Notes: generated by a model not told the origin, from the sequence alone. DNA of 64,000 nt from Mycolicibacterium sp. (GCF_016462545.1 NZ_JAEMTA010000011.1:54824-118823); one strand, 5' to 3'; shown: positions 40,105 to 48,592, counted from the stretch's first letter. A program made the numbers and translations.

Positions 40105-40267
40105 GTACGCACGAGCTAGTGCCTCACTGGCGGCCGCGCTCGAGCACGTGCTCGCTCATCGCCCGATCGGCGCCCGCATCCTGTTGGTCGCCGCGGTCGC
40201 CGGCATCACCGCAGGTGCAGCGCTCTGCCGCGAGCCGGTGGTGCCGCATTGGAGTCCTGCTCCGTGA
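40079..40267 (+). pseudogene. Possible small frameshifted gene after the hydrogenase protease
   Basis: The ATG at 40101 overlaps the protease stop (ATGA), as if another gene followed, but its frame reads an unlikely Ser/Arg-rich peptide. The +2 frame, open from 40079 to the TGA at 40267, reads protein-like: SLAAALEHVLAHRPIGARIL then VAAVAGITAGAAL, with a membrane-like hydrophobic stretch. It has no good start codon of its own. A single missing base near 40114 would join MSTH to this frame and give about 55 residues. This may be a real frameshift, a sequencing error or chance. The end overlaps the convergent pfkB gene. Confidence 0.3.
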
Positions 40268-41234
40268 CGACGTCCTCCGGCTCCGGAGCCGAGTCGAAGA
40301 TTCGTTCCGTGTCCTCCCGACGACATGGCGCAGTGCCGGGGGTCATCAACATCGCTGCGCCCGTCGCGATCCCGAATTTCACCGACTTGCTGAGTGACCA
40401 TCCCCGGACAACGCCGACGGTGATCGCCGCGACCATCGCGTCACCCGCGCCGACACCGCTGACGACGTGCACCGGAGCCGCTGGGAAGCGTTGGCTACCT
40501 GCGGAGGTCGCCAGGAGCGCACCCTCGGAACCTACGGAGACGACGACGGCCTGGCTGACCCCGGCGTCGATGAGTTCATGCGCGGCGGCCAACTGCTCGG
40601 ACTCGGTGGCGAGATCGCGATCGAAGCATTCCCGGAGTTCGCGCACGCTCGGCTTGAGCAGGAACACGCCGGAGTCGATGTGGGCGAGCCCGCCGCCCGA
40701 GGTGTCCAAGACCAGGGGTACCCCGATCTGTCGACACATGTCGGCGACGCGCTGATAGAAATCCATGGGAACCCCGGGTGGCAGGCTACCGCTGGCGACC
40801 ACGATCTGAGCCGTACGCGCGACGTATCGCAGCTCGTCGAGACACTTGGTCTGCTCTGCGACGGTCAGGCGCGGGCCAGGCAGGACGAATCGGTATTGCT
40901 GACCGCTAGTCGCCTCGTCGACGGTGAAACTCTCGCGAGTCGACTCGGAGATCGCGACGCGGCGATAGGGGACGTCGGCATCGGCGACGAGCTCCGTGAC
41001 GAGGTCGCCGGTGGGTCCGCCGACGGGGAACACCGCTGCCACGGACGCGCCGAGAACGGTCGCCACCCGCGCGACGTTGATGCCGCCACCTCCGGCATCG
41101 TAACGCGCAGTGCGGCAACGGATCTTGTCCGTGGGGCGAACCAGGTCGGCGCCGGTGGTGACGTCGAGTGCCGGGTTCATCGTGAGCGTGACGATGGCCA
41201 CGCCGTGTCCAGCTCGCTTGCCAGAGGTCTCCAT
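40206..41234 (-). CDS. pfkB: 6-phosphofructokinase PfkB-type sugar kinase
   Basis: A 342-residue PfkB/ribokinase-family kinase. It begins VAIVTLTMNPALDVTT, has the sugar-binding YDAGGGGINVARVATVLG (about 45-62), SGSLPPGVP mid-protein, and the catalytic Asp in VSGVGAGDAMVAAI. It closely resembles M. tuberculosis PfkB (Rv2029c), a DosR-regulon phosphofructokinase. The start at 41234 (METSGKR) is chosen because it begins just after the USP stop (8-bp gap) and the upstream frame is only the USP gene read out of frame. The order acg - usp - pfkB mirrors the Rv2028c-Rv2032 neighbourhood. Confidence 0.88.
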   Translation of the reverse strand: METSGKRAGHGVAIVTLTMNPALDVTTGADLVRPTDKIRCRTARYDAGGGGINVARVATVLGASVAAVFPVGGPTGDLVTELVADADVPYRRVAISESTRESFTVDEATSGQQYRFVLPGPRLTVAEQTKCLDELRYVARTAQIVVASGSLPPGVPMDFYQRVADMCRQIGVPLVLDTSGGGLAHIDSGVFLLKPSVRELRECFDRDLATESEQLAAAHELIDAGVSQAVVVSVGSEGALLATSAGSQRFPAAPVHVVSGVGAGDAMVAAITVGVVRGWSLSKSVKFGIATGAAMLMTPGTAPCRREDTERIFDSAPEPEDVVTEQDSNAAPPARGRALHLR

Positions 41235-41242
41235 GCGGTCCA

Positions 41243-42139
41243 CTACCTGGGCCGCGCCGAGGATCCGCGCACCACGAGCACGGGAATGTCCGCGGACTGG
41301 GCGACCGCCGACCCCACGGATCCGAGCCACGTGCTGGCGAAACCGCTGCGGCCGCGACTTCCGACCACCACCAACTGAGCGTGTTCGGACTCGCGGACGA
41401 GCCAGCGGGCCGGCTGATCGCAGACGAGTCGCCGATGCACGGTGACGTCGGGATACCGCTCCTGCCACCCGGCCAACCGCTCGGCCAGGATCTCGTGTCC
41501 CTGACTCTCGTACTCGGACCAGTCCATGCCGAGCACGGGGAAGACGGCGACATCACTCCACGCGTGCAACGCCACCAGACCCACCCCGCGACCCGAAGCC
41601 TCTTCGAAGGCCATCGCCGTCGCGGCCTCCGACGCAGGAGAGCCGTCGATGCCCAGCAACACCGGCGCGTTGGGATCGACGACCGCGGGTTCGGGGCGGA
41701 TCACGGCGACCGGGCAGTCGGAGTGGTGCACCAGCCCGGTGCTCACCGAGCCCAGCAGCATCCGGCCAATGGCGCCGGTCCCACGGCAGCCGACCACGAC
41801 CATGGTGTGGCGCTCCGATGCGGACACCAGGGTGGGCACCACGTTCGCGAACAGGATCTCGGTGTGGACGTCGCCGAGCCGCGGGTCGGCTACGCATGCG
41901 TGGGCAGTCTTGACTCCCTGCTCGAGGACGTGTTGTGCGTTGTCCTCCTGCCATTCGGCGATCTCGGCGAACACCGGTTCCGTCCGCCAGTGGGAGACCA
42001 CGGGTGCGACGACGTGAACCAACGAGAGCGGTTCACTCCGCATCACCGCTTCGCGAGCGGCCCAACGAATTGCCGCATCCGATTCCGCGGAACCGTCGAC
42101 ACCAACCAATATCCCTGTTCTAGAACCGAATTGACTCAT
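41243..42139 (-). CDS. Universal stress protein, two Usp domains (Rv2028c-like position)
   Basis: A 298-residue tandem Usp protein. Both ATP signatures are intact: GCRGTGAIGRMLLGS and GSRGRSGFASTWLGS. The start at 42139 (MSQFGSRTGILVGVDGS) lies within the last 20 bp of the nitroreductase gene, so the two are coupled; a longer open frame is ignored. It sits between acg and pfkB. Confidence 0.9.
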   Translation of the reverse strand: MSQFGSRTGILVGVDGSAESDAAIRWAAREAVMRSEPLSLVHVVAPVVSHWRTEPVFAEIAEWQEDNAQHVLEQGVKTAHACVADPRLGDVHTEILFANVVPTLVSASERHTMVVVGCRGTGAIGRMLLGSVSTGLVHHSDCPVAVIRPEPAVVDPNAPVLLGIDGSPASEAATAMAFEEASGRGVGLVALHAWSDVAVFPVLGMDWSEYESQGHEILAERLAGWQERYPDVTVHRRLVCDQPARWLVRESEHAQLVVVGSRGRSGFASTWLGSVGSAVAQSADIPVLVVRGSSARPR

Positions 42140-43139
42140 GGAATGCTCTTTCTGAACGGCAGATCTGCATGACTTCGGACAATGGACGACGTGGTGTCGG
42201 CTCCGGGACCGCCTCAGTCGGCGGTGCTTCGCCCGCACGGATCAGCACCTGGGGGAAGGCTCGGCTACCGATCAGGTCCTGGATGACGGCGCGGCTCTCC
42301 GCGAACTCGGTGATGTGCGAAAGCGTGCAGGTGGCGATACCGGCGACGGTGCAGTTCAACAAGACCCTGGAGAGCGCCTGGCCGCAGCTGAGCGCGTCGT
42401 CTCTGGTGTCCTCGGGTGTCGACAGCACAAGGACCTTCGCGTGGTCCACCTCGACGTCGGACCGTCTGGCACTGATCTGCGTCACGGGAAACTCGCGGTT
42501 GATGTCGACTCGCTCGCGTTCGTCCTCGGACACCAACGCGCTGGCCGGAACACCCTCGTAGCGGCGAAGAGGATCTGTCCACCACCGCAGTTCGTCACGG
42601 TAGTAATCGTCGGATCGTCGGAAGGCCTCGGTGCCCCTGGATGCCTCGGCCAATCTCGGGCGCGCCCCGTCGGGCAGGACGTCGAGGCTGACGGTACCCA
42701 ACTCGCTGGTCGTGCGCAGCATCCGCTCGAAACCGTCCCAATCAGGAGGAGTGCGAAATGGCAGCCGATCCGTCCGTCGGCTCGTGATGGCATCGACGCG
42801 GGCCCGATCGGCGGTGGTGGGATCGCGATCGGTCGGGCTGAAGTCGAGCGACGCCAGGTAGTCCCGGTTTCCCGGATCAGGAAATCGCTTGACGTTCGTC
42901 GACCATCCCGCGGCGATCATCCCGACGAGAAGGTGATCGAGAGCCGCTCCGCAGCTGATGATCGCCTCGCGGCCGGAGCGGTCGGCCGAGCGCACCACAC
43001 GCCGATAATCGGCGAAGAGGCCGACCTCCGTCTCTCCGACCAGCCATCGCCACGGCTGGCTGTTGTGAAGGGAGGGCGCACGACACGCCAGCCGGATCGC
43101 CCGAGTGATGACTTCAGTGGTCGCTGCGGTGCGAGTCAT
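42120..43139 (-). CDS. Acg-family nitroreductase-like protein (second copy)
   Basis: A 339-residue Acg-type protein with LACRAPSLHNSQPWRWLV near the N-terminus, TSRRTDRLPFRTPPDW (about 142-157) and GIATCTLSHITEFAES late in the chain. It is a paralogue of the gene at 6911. The start at 43139 follows CAGGAGGACC; the frame continues 27 codons upstream without conserved features. A strong DosR box lies 54 bp upstream. Its 3' end overlaps the next USP by 20 bp. FMN binding is expected; the true substrate is unknown. Confidence 0.87.
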   Translation of the reverse strand: MTRTAATTEVITRAIRLACRAPSLHNSQPWRWLVGETEVGLFADYRRVVRSADRSGREAIISCGAALDHLLVGMIAAGWSTNVKRFPDPGNRDYLASLDFSPTDRDPTTADRARVDAITSRRTDRLPFRTPPDWDGFERMLRTTSELGTVSLDVLPDGARPRLAEASRGTEAFRRSDDYYRDELRWWTDPLRRYEGVPASALVSEDERERVDINREFPVTQISARRSDVEVDHAKVLVLSTPEDTRDDALSCGQALSRVLLNCTVAGIATCTLSHITEFAESRAVIQDLIGSRAFPQVLIRAGEAPPTEAVPEPTPRRPLSEVMQICRSERAFHESIRF

Positions 43140-43192
43140 GGATACGGTCCTCCTGCCAGATTCGACCCTAGGGATTGCCGCGACGCATACCA

Positions 43193-43206
43193 GGGTCATA
43201 GGTCCC
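43193..43206. promoter_or_regulatory. DosR box upstream of acg2-usp-pfkB
   Basis: GGGTCATAGGTCCC is a strong DosR core 54 bp upstream of the nitroreductase start, at the distance typical of DosR-activated promoters. Confidence 0.75.
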
Positions 43207-43221
43207 CGCGGTCCGGCCATA

Positions 43222-43235
43222 GGGCCTGAGGCCTA
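43222..43235. promoter_or_regulatory. Moderate DosR-like box
   Basis: GGGCCTGAGGCCTA shares the GGGCC/GGCC halves of a DosR core but has a poor right end. It lies between the two better boxes of this divergent region. Confidence 0.35.
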
Positions 43236-43253
43236 CCAAAGCCCTCGGATCTG

Positions 43254-43267
43254 GTGACCAAGGACCT
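43254..43267. promoter_or_regulatory. DosR box upstream of the USP at 43304
   Basis: GTGACCAAGGACCT (reverse AGGTCCTTGGTCAC) fits the DosR core and lies 37 bp upstream of the plus-strand USP start. Confidence 0.6.
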
Positions 43268-43303
43268 CAGAGACGGTGGGCGGATCGGCCTAGCGTCGAG
43301 GGC

Positions 43304-44182
43304 ATGGGAGCCGAACTGCGCAGAGTCGTCGTCGGAGTGGACGGATCGCCGTCGTCCGACGTGGCCGTCGAGTGGGCCGCGCGGGATGCCGCGTCACGGG
43401 GAGTGCCCCTGATACTGGCCTACGTCCAACCACTTCCGCGGGAGATGGCGTGGCCGGTTCCGTTGGTGCAGAGGGAATCCCCCGACGACCAACGCAGACA
43501 CGATGACGAGATCGTCGGGCGTGCACGCGCGATCGTGGAGCGAGTCGTTGGTGCGGACGTGACGGTCGAGAGCGAGATTGCGGCAGGGCCGATCATCCCG
43601 ACGCTCGTCGACCTGTCGAAGGGCGCTGACCTGATCGTGCTGGGCTGTCGAGGTCAAGGGCCACTCGATCGGCTGCTGCTGGGCTCGGTGAGTTTCGGTC
43701 TGCTGCATCACGCCCGGTGTCCGGTCGCGGTCATCCACGACGACGTTCCCGCGGCGCCGGACCGCGACGACGCTCCGGTGCTCGTCTGCGTCGACGGTTC
43801 CCCGGCGTCGGAAACGGCGACGGCCATTGCCTTCGACGAGGCGTCGCGACGTGGGGTCAGATTGCAGGCGCTGCACGTCTGGAGTGACTGGCCCCACTTC
43901 GAGCTCCCGGGCTTCGACGTCGCCACGGCGGCCACGCAGGCGCAACTGGCCCTGGCCGAGCGGCTGGCCGGCTGGCAGGAGCGGTATCCGGACGTGGTCA
44001 TCGATCGCATCGTCGTGTGCGGACATCCCGCCGACGTGATTCTCCACCATGCAGATTCAGCGCAACTCGTCGTCATCGGCAGCCACGGGCGCGGCGGGTT
44101 CGCGGGCATGTTGCTCGGGTCCGTTGGATCGGCCGTCGCGGCGTCCGCCACGGTCCCGGTGATCGTCGCCAGGGCCTCGTAG
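43304..44182 (+). CDS. Universal stress protein, two Usp domains
   Basis: A 292-residue tandem Usp protein with both ATP signatures intact (GCRGQGPLDRLLLGS and GSHGRGGFAGMLLGS). It begins MGAELRRVVVGVDGS. It diverges from the second Acg gene across a 165-bp region holding two or three DosR boxes and heads a run usp - DUF1876 - usp on the plus strand. Confidence 0.9.
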   Translation: MGAELRRVVVGVDGSPSSDVAVEWAARDAASRGVPLILAYVQPLPREMAWPVPLVQRESPDDQRRHDDEIVGRARAIVERVVGADVTVESEIAAGPIIPTLVDLSKGADLIVLGCRGQGPLDRLLLGSVSFGLLHHARCPVAVIHDDVPAAPDRDDAPVLVCVDGSPASETATAIAFDEASRRGVRLQALHVWSDWPHFELPGFDVATAATQAQLALAERLAGWQERYPDVVIDRIVVCGHPADVILHHADSAQLVVIGSHGRGGFAGMLLGSVGSAVAASATVPVIVARAS

Positions 44183-44185
44183 GCG

Positions 44186-44199
44186 GTGACCTATGACCC
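44186..44199. promoter_or_regulatory. DosR-like box upstream of the DUF1876 gene
   Basis: GTGACCTATGACCC keeps GAC-N4-GAC-like spacing and the C5/G10 positions of the DosR core. It is 65 bp ahead of the DUF1876 ATG, right after the USP stop. Confidence 0.45.
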
Positions 44200-44263
44200 T
44201 GGTGTGCGGTCGCAACGTCGCGAAGAGTGGTCATTACGAACGTAGTTGGTGAGGAGAACGTCA

Positions 44264-44539
44264 ATGGGTCACAAGAAGCACGGCAAGGCAGAACATCTCG
44301 TCAAGGTCTCCGTCGAACGCAACGGAGAGGACACCAGGGCCACCGCCAGCTTGCGGTGGCGCGATACCGATCTGGTCGGTACGGGCGACGCGGTGTTGGA
44401 CGACAGCGAACGCTATCCGAAACGGGTCGGCGAGGAACTCGCCGTCGCGCGGGCTTTGACCCATCTGACCAGGCAACTGTTCGTCACCACCGCGGGTGAC
44501 ATCGAATCGGTGACGGGAGAGCCGATCTCGGTCCGCTGA
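44264..44539 (+). CDS. DUF1876 protein, Rv1738-like
   Basis: A 91-residue protein of the DUF1876 family: VKVSVERNGEDTRATASLRW, then DTDLVGTGDAVL, ELAVARALTHL and DIESVTGEPI, in the same order as M. tuberculosis Rv1738 and Rv2632c. Rv1738 is a DosR-induced protein whose fold resembles ribosome hibernation factors, so translational quieting in dormancy is a reasonable but unproven role. ATG at 44264 is preferred because GAGGAG precedes it; TTG/GTG codons lie 5-6 codons upstream. Confidence 0.85.
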   Translation: MGHKKHGKAEHLVKVSVERNGEDTRATASLRWRDTDLVGTGDAVLDDSERYPKRVGEELAVARALTHLTRQLFVTTAGDIESVTGEPISVR

Positions 44540-44564
44540 CCGCAGCACCGTGAACGGAGCAGTC

Positions 44565-45458
44565 ATGGTCGAAGAGCACGAGCACCACGGCATCATCGTC
44601 GGGGTCGACGGGTCACCGGCGTCACGCGTGGCGGTGGACTGGGCAGCCCAGGACGCGATGCTGAGGGGGATGCCGCTGACCGTCGTCTACGTCAGTCCCA
44701 CTCCAGAGATGTTGCGGTGGACCGAATCGGAGGGTCTGTCGGGCCTGAGGGACTGGCACCGGACCAAGGCCGAGGAGATCATCCGTGCCGCCGTCGACAC
44801 TGCGGAGGAGGCGAGCCGAAAGGCGGGTCCGCTGCACGTCCGCAGCCAGATCCTGGCCGGATCGACCATTCCGACGCTGATCGATCTGACCAAGGACGCG
44901 GAGATGATCGTGGTGGGATGCCGCGGCCTCGGGGCCGTGCGGCGCTTGCTCCTGGGATCGGTGAGTGCCGGCCTCGTCCATCACGCGCACTGCCCCGTCG
45001 CGGTGATTCACGACGAAGACCCGCTGATGCCGAATCCGGCCTCGGCACCGATCCTGCTCGGCGTGGACGGGTCGCCTGCATCGGAGCTGGCCACCGAAAT
45101 CGCGTTCGGAGAAGCGAATCGGCGTGGGGTCGACATCATCGCCGTCCACGCGTGGAGCGATGTTGCGCTGAGTGACTTTCCTCCGGTCGACTCGTCGGTC
45201 ATGCAGGCGCTGGGTGATGAGATCCTCGCTGACCGGCTCTCGGGCTGGCAGGTGAAGTTCCCCGACGTGCGTGTGCATCCCATCGCGGTCACCGACCGCC
45301 CCGCCGACGTGCTCATCAAGAACTCCGAGCAGGTGCAGCTCGTCGTCGTCGGCAGCCACGGGCGGGGTGGGTTCGCGGGCATGCAGCTCGGCTCGGTCGG
45401 TTCGGCGGTCGCTCAGTCGTCTCGCATGCCGGTCATCGTGGCGCGCCGTCGAACGTGA
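44565..45458 (+). CDS. Universal stress protein, two Usp domains
   Basis: A 297-residue tandem Usp protein, 25 bp after the DUF1876 gene. Both ATP signatures are present (GCRGLGAVRRLLLGS and GSHGRGGFAGMQLGS). The start is set at MVEEHEHHGIIVGVDGS; an in-frame GTG five codons earlier is possible. It is the last plus-strand gene of the dormancy block and converges on the cupredoxin gene. Confidence 0.9.
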   Translation: MVEEHEHHGIIVGVDGSPASRVAVDWAAQDAMLRGMPLTVVYVSPTPEMLRWTESEGLSGLRDWHRTKAEEIIRAAVDTAEEASRKAGPLHVRSQILAGSTIPTLIDLTKDAEMIVVGCRGLGAVRRLLLGSVSAGLVHHAHCPVAVIHDEDPLMPNPASAPILLGVDGSPASELATEIAFGEANRRGVDIIAVHAWSDVALSDFPPVDSSVMQALGDEILADRLSGWQVKFPDVRVHPIAVTDRPADVLIKNSEQVQLVVVGSHGRGGFAGMQLGSVGSAVAQSSRMPVIVARRRT

Positions 45459-45469
45459 CGAGCCGCGCG

Positions 45470-45853
45470 CTACTGGACGACGAGCGTGCCGTTCATCATC
45501 GCGTGGTACTTGCAGTGAAAGGCGTATGTGCCGGGCGCGCTCGGGGCCGTGAACGTCGACGTTCCGCCGCCGCCGGACACTCTGATGTCGAAGAGGTCCG
45601 GCGCGTCCGCCGCGATGCTGTGGCTGGGATCGTCCTCGTTGAGAACCGTCACCTGCTGGCCGGCCTTCACCGGCCCGCGCACCGCGAAGGTGAAGTTCGA
45701 GATGGTGATGTCGGGGACCGGCGCCGCCGTGGCGGTCGTCTGGGGGACGGGCAGGTTCGACTCCGTCGACACCGCCGAATCAGTCCCGCCGCCGCACGCG
45801 GTGACCATGCCGGTGAACAGGAACGCAAAGATCAGAATCATTGCTCGCCGCAC
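45470..45853 (-). CDS. Cupredoxin-domain lipoprotein
   Basis: A 127-residue exported blue-copper-like protein. A signal peptide ends in the lipobox VTAC, with Cys20 as the lipid anchor; a Thr/Ala/Pro linker follows, then a cupredoxin domain (about 45-127). Likely type 1 copper ligands are H78 (DDPSHSI), C114, H117 and M120 in FHCKYHAMMNG, the Cys-x2-His-x2-Met spacing of amicyanin-like proteins. It would be tethered to the outer face of the membrane and carry single electrons. It is on the same strand as the electron-transfer genes at 46065-50003, but a 211-bp gap separates it from the DUF2231 gene. Confidence 0.85.
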   Translation of the reverse strand: MRRAMILIFAFLFTGMVTACGGGTDSAVSTESNLPVPQTTATAAPVPDITISNFTFAVRGPVKAGQQVTVLNEDDPSHSIAADAPDLFDIRVSGGGGTSTFTAPSAPGTYAFHCKYHAMMNGTLVVQ

Positions 45854-46064
45854 GTGCGCCTCCTTCGTCGTCGTACCGTCGATCCTGCGCGCATCGCCGG
45901 ACCTGGTGAGGACCTATTCGCTCATCGTCACGGGCCCGTCACCAACTCGGTGTCGCGGCTGCGGTGTCGGCTCGGGATCGTCGTCCCACAGCCGCCTTGC
46001 AGAAATCGGACGTAGCCCCTCGATCGGATGTGTCCCTGGGATGAGAGAGCCCATCCCCGTCGGG

Positions 46065-46547
46065 TCACTCGGCTGGCTTGGCGTCGGCGGCGGGCAGGTC
46101 ACTCCAGGTGGCAGCCGCTCCGGAGTCGCCGATGCGATACACCTGTACGGAGGTGGCAATGCTCAGCACCACGACGACGACGGCCACGATCCACGACGCC
46201 ACCGGCTTGATGGACTTGCCGCGCCCCTCGCGCACGTGGATGACGGCCAAGAGGACCGCGGCCACCAACATTGCGATGGCGAAGTACACCATCGTGTCTC
46301 CGAGCTCGGTGTGTTCGTGCAGCAGCGGTGAGCGGCCGACCTTGTCCTCGAGCCATTCGCCGGCGTCGGTGGTCAGCGGGGTGAGCGCCACGGTGATGGT
46401 GGCCAGGCCAAGCACCAGCCACACCAGTCGCTTTCGGGCGGCGGGCCATACGGCACACATGATCGCCAGGATGGCGGTGAGCGGCGCGAGGATGACGATG
46501 AAGTGGACCAGGAGAGCGTGGGCGGGCAGCCCGTTGAAGGTTGTCAC
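46065..46547 (-). CDS. DUF2231 membrane protein
   Basis: A 160-residue protein with four membrane segments (about 8-30, 37-57, 86-106 and 116-136). His10 and His15 (LPAHALLVHF) and His76/78 (LLHEHTELG) sit at membrane edges, as in DUF2231 proteins. The family has no proven function, but such His placement would allow haem or metal binding. It lies 55 bp downstream of the ferredoxin gene on the same strand. Confidence 0.75.
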   Translation of the reverse strand: MTTFNGLPAHALLVHFIVILAPLTAILAIMCAVWPAARKRLVWLVLGLATITVALTPLTTDAGEWLEDKVGRSPLLHEHTELGDTMVYFAIAMLVAAVLLAVIHVREGRGKSIKPVASWIVAVVVVVLSIATSVQVYRIGDSGAAATWSDLPAADAKPAE

Positions 46548-46602
46548 GAAGTAAATCCTTGTCGTGGTTGATGGAACAGTCGAGTCGGGCCGCGCTGCCC
46601 GC

Positions 46603-46839
46603 TCACGATGGAGGTGAAGTGATCAGGGTCAGGGCCAAGCGAGGGCAGCGCTCCACCGCGGCTCGCGCCTCGGCGAGGTCGCCGCGGGGGATCTGAGGTT
46701 CGCGAGACCCGTTGCGTACCAAAGGATAGCCCCAGTCGTCGCGCTCCAGTACCGCGGGCAGCAACTCCGTGCACAGCCCGCGGCCGTCGCATCTGGTCCA
46801 GTCGATGTGCAATCGCACGGGGTTCGTCGGCTTCTTCAC
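46603..46839 (-). CDS. Small [3Fe-4S]-type ferredoxin
   Basis: A 78-residue ferredoxin: VRLHIDWTRCDGRGLCTELL near the start and AVERCPRLALTLI near the end. Three Cys (one each in TRCDG, GLCTE and ERCPR) fit a [3Fe-4S] ferredoxin of the kind that serves actinobacterial oxidoreductases. The GTG at 46839 overlaps the NuoF-like gene's stop (GTGA); a GTG four codons earlier is less likely. It is probably the soluble electron partner of the NuoF-like subunit. Confidence 0.8.
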   Translation of the reverse strand: MKKPTNPVRLHIDWTRCDGRGLCTELLPAVLERDDWGYPLVRNGSREPQIPRGDLAEARAAVERCPRLALTLITSPPS

Positions 46840-48035
46840 GACCGGCACTCGCCCTGAACGGTGGCGAACGCCGCTTCGCAGCGCCCGACCCGGTGCTGCT
46901 CGACGTCGTGTGCGAAGACGGCGAGTGCGCTCCGCGCCATTCGGACGGTGCCGTCGGGGTGTCGACACGACCCGCGACCGTCCACCAGACCGAGCACCCG
47001 GTGCAATTCGGCGAGCAGGGAATCGTCTACGTGCTCGTAGGCGAGTTCATCGAAGAGTGCTGCGAGCCTTGGCAATCCGTTGAGACACGGCCCGCACTGT
47101 CCGGCGCCCTGTTCGGCGAGGTAGGCAACGATGTCTGCTGTTCGGGCGAGGCCACACTCGTCAGTCGGCAGCGTATGGACGATGCCCGCACCGGGATTGG
47201 CTCCGAGGTGGGCGAGGCCGGCTCGAGAGAGGGCGGCCTGTGGGAACGCCGACGACGGAATCCAGCTGCCGTGATAGCCGCCGATCAGCGCCGCCCTCGA
47301 GTAACGGGCGGCGTCGTCCGAGAGCAGGTCGACGAGCGGAGTCCCGGTCGGCACCTCCACGACGGACTGACCATCGGAGGCGCCGGACACCGTGACCAGC
47401 ATGGTGCCGGGCTGAGCGGGGTCTCCGACAGACCGGAACCAGCGGTGGTCGTAGCGCGCGATCAATGCCACGTGCGCAAGGGTCTCGACGTTGTTGACCA
47501 GTGTCGGGCGGCCTCTGACGCCGGACGTCGACGTCAGAACGGTGCGGTCGCGCGGCAGAGCACGCCGTCCTTCGATGCTCGCGACGACCGCGGACTCCTC
47601 TCCGGAGACGAACCTGTCGGGCGCTTCCATGACGGTCACCGGGTGCTTGTCCCAGCCGGCCTTGGCGCGCTCCGCTATCGCGAAACGGGCGGTGGCCGCC
47701 ACGCGGTCGGGAACGTACAGGTAGATCGTCGTCGAGCCGACGGCCTCGGCAGCCAGTTGTAAGCCGTCGAGCACCAGGTGAGGCGAGCGGGTGAGCAGCG
47801 TGGCGTCCTTGCGGCTGAGGGGCTCGCCTTCGGCGCCGTTGCCGATCACGACGGGCTTGCGTCCGGTGACGGATGCGATCTTGCGCGCGGTGGGAAATCC
47901 GGCGCCGCCCCGACCCGTGAGACCGGCCTGCTCGAGAGACGAGACGAGGGTCTTCGCACACCCGGCGGGAAGTCGGCCGAATCGGGCGTGGTGTTCCGTC
48001 AAACCGGGACCGCGCGCGGCGAACAGACGGCTCAT
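46836..48035 (-). CDS. NuoF-like FMN/Fe-S NADH dehydrogenase subunit
   Basis: A 399-residue protein resembling the FMN- and NADH-binding NuoF subunit of complex I: GRGGAGFPTARK, NGAEGEPLSRKDATLL, RFVSGEESAVVASIEG and RPTLVNNVETLAHV in order. The C-terminal Fe-S block is unusual: QCGPCLNGL then GRGSCRHPDG, so one Cys of the usual CxxCxxC...C set is missing. The long open frame upstream is a shadow; the ATG at 48035 overlaps the cytochrome gene's stop. It would feed NAD(P)H electrons to the ferredoxin or the adjacent cytochrome b. Confidence 0.82.
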   Translation of the reverse strand: MSRLFAARGPGLTEHHARFGRLPAGCAKTLVSSLEQAGLTGRGGAGFPTARKIASVTGRKPVVIGNGAEGEPLSRKDATLLTRSPHLVLDGLQLAAEAVGSTTIYLYVPDRVAATARFAIAERAKAGWDKHPVTVMEAPDRFVSGEESAVVASIEGRRALPRDRTVLTSTSGVRGRPTLVNNVETLAHVALIARYDHRWFRSVGDPAQPGTMLVTVSGASDGQSVVEVPTGTPLVDLLSDDAARYSRAALIGGYHGSWIPSSAFPQAALSRAGLAHLGANPGAGIVHTLPTDECGLARTADIVAYLAEQGAGQCGPCLNGLPRLAALFDELAYEHVDDSLLAELHRVLGLVDGRGSCRHPDGTVRMARSALAVFAHDVEQHRVGRCEAAFATVQGECRS

Positions 48036-48592
48036 CGGCGCACCGCGATCCGCTTGTCGGCATACTCGACGAAGTCCGCCCGCACCCGCCACGTCAAGGC
48101 CGCCGCGACGATCAGCGCACAGCACGCCGCGAACACCAGGAACCAGGCGCGGCCGGCGTCGGTGCCGTTGCCGAGGGCGTGCGCCAGCGCTATCGGCCAC
48201 AGCGCGTAGGTGGACCAGTGTAGGACGCGAAAGGTGCGCGCTCCCAGCCGATGTCGGAGCAGGCTGCTGACGATCACCACGATGAGCACGTCGAATGCGA
48301 GCGTGCCCAGCCCGAGCCACAGCGGTCGGTAGGCGCCGAGGAATGGAACCACGACGTCCAACAACCGCAGCTGGGCATACGGATCGAAGAACAGCAGCAC
48401 GAGATGCATTGCGATCAAAAGGGTTCCGGCCAGCGCAGCGAAGCGGTGCACGTCGACCACGGCGAAGCGAGGCAACGCTGCCAGTCGACGGCCCGATCGT
48501 GTGGCGATGCCGAGGCCCACTGACAGCGTCAGGAAGGCGAGCGCCGTGATGCCGGTGCCGCGACCCAGTGCCCACAGCGCCTGATCGGTCAT
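48032..48592 (-). CDS. Ferric reductase-like transmembrane cytochrome b
   Basis: A 186-residue membrane protein with about five or six helices. Two His pairs, H49/H63 (VDVHRFAAL, AMHLVLL) and H125/H138 (VLHWSTYAL, ALAHALG), have the spacing that binds two b haems across the membrane in ferric reductase/MsrQ-type proteins. There is no FAD/NAD domain, so electrons must come from a partner, here plausibly the NuoF-like protein. The ATG overlaps the apbE stop (ATGA). Confidence 0.83.
   Translation of the reverse strand: MTDQALWALGRGTGITALAFLTLSVGLGIATRSGRRLAALPRFAVVDVHRFAALAGTLLIAMHLVLLFFDPYAQLRLLDVVVPFLGAYRPLWLGLGTLAFDVLIVVIVSSLLRHRLGARTFRVLHWSTYALWPIALAHALGNGTDAGRAWFLVFAACCALIVAAALTWRVRADFVEYADKRIAVRR

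Noticed and set aside
45907..45950. Repeat of GGACCT and the ACGGGCCCGT palindrome upstream of the cupredoxin gene as a DosR or other operator
   Set aside because: The spacing fits no DosR core, and short GC palindromes are common by chance in this base composition.
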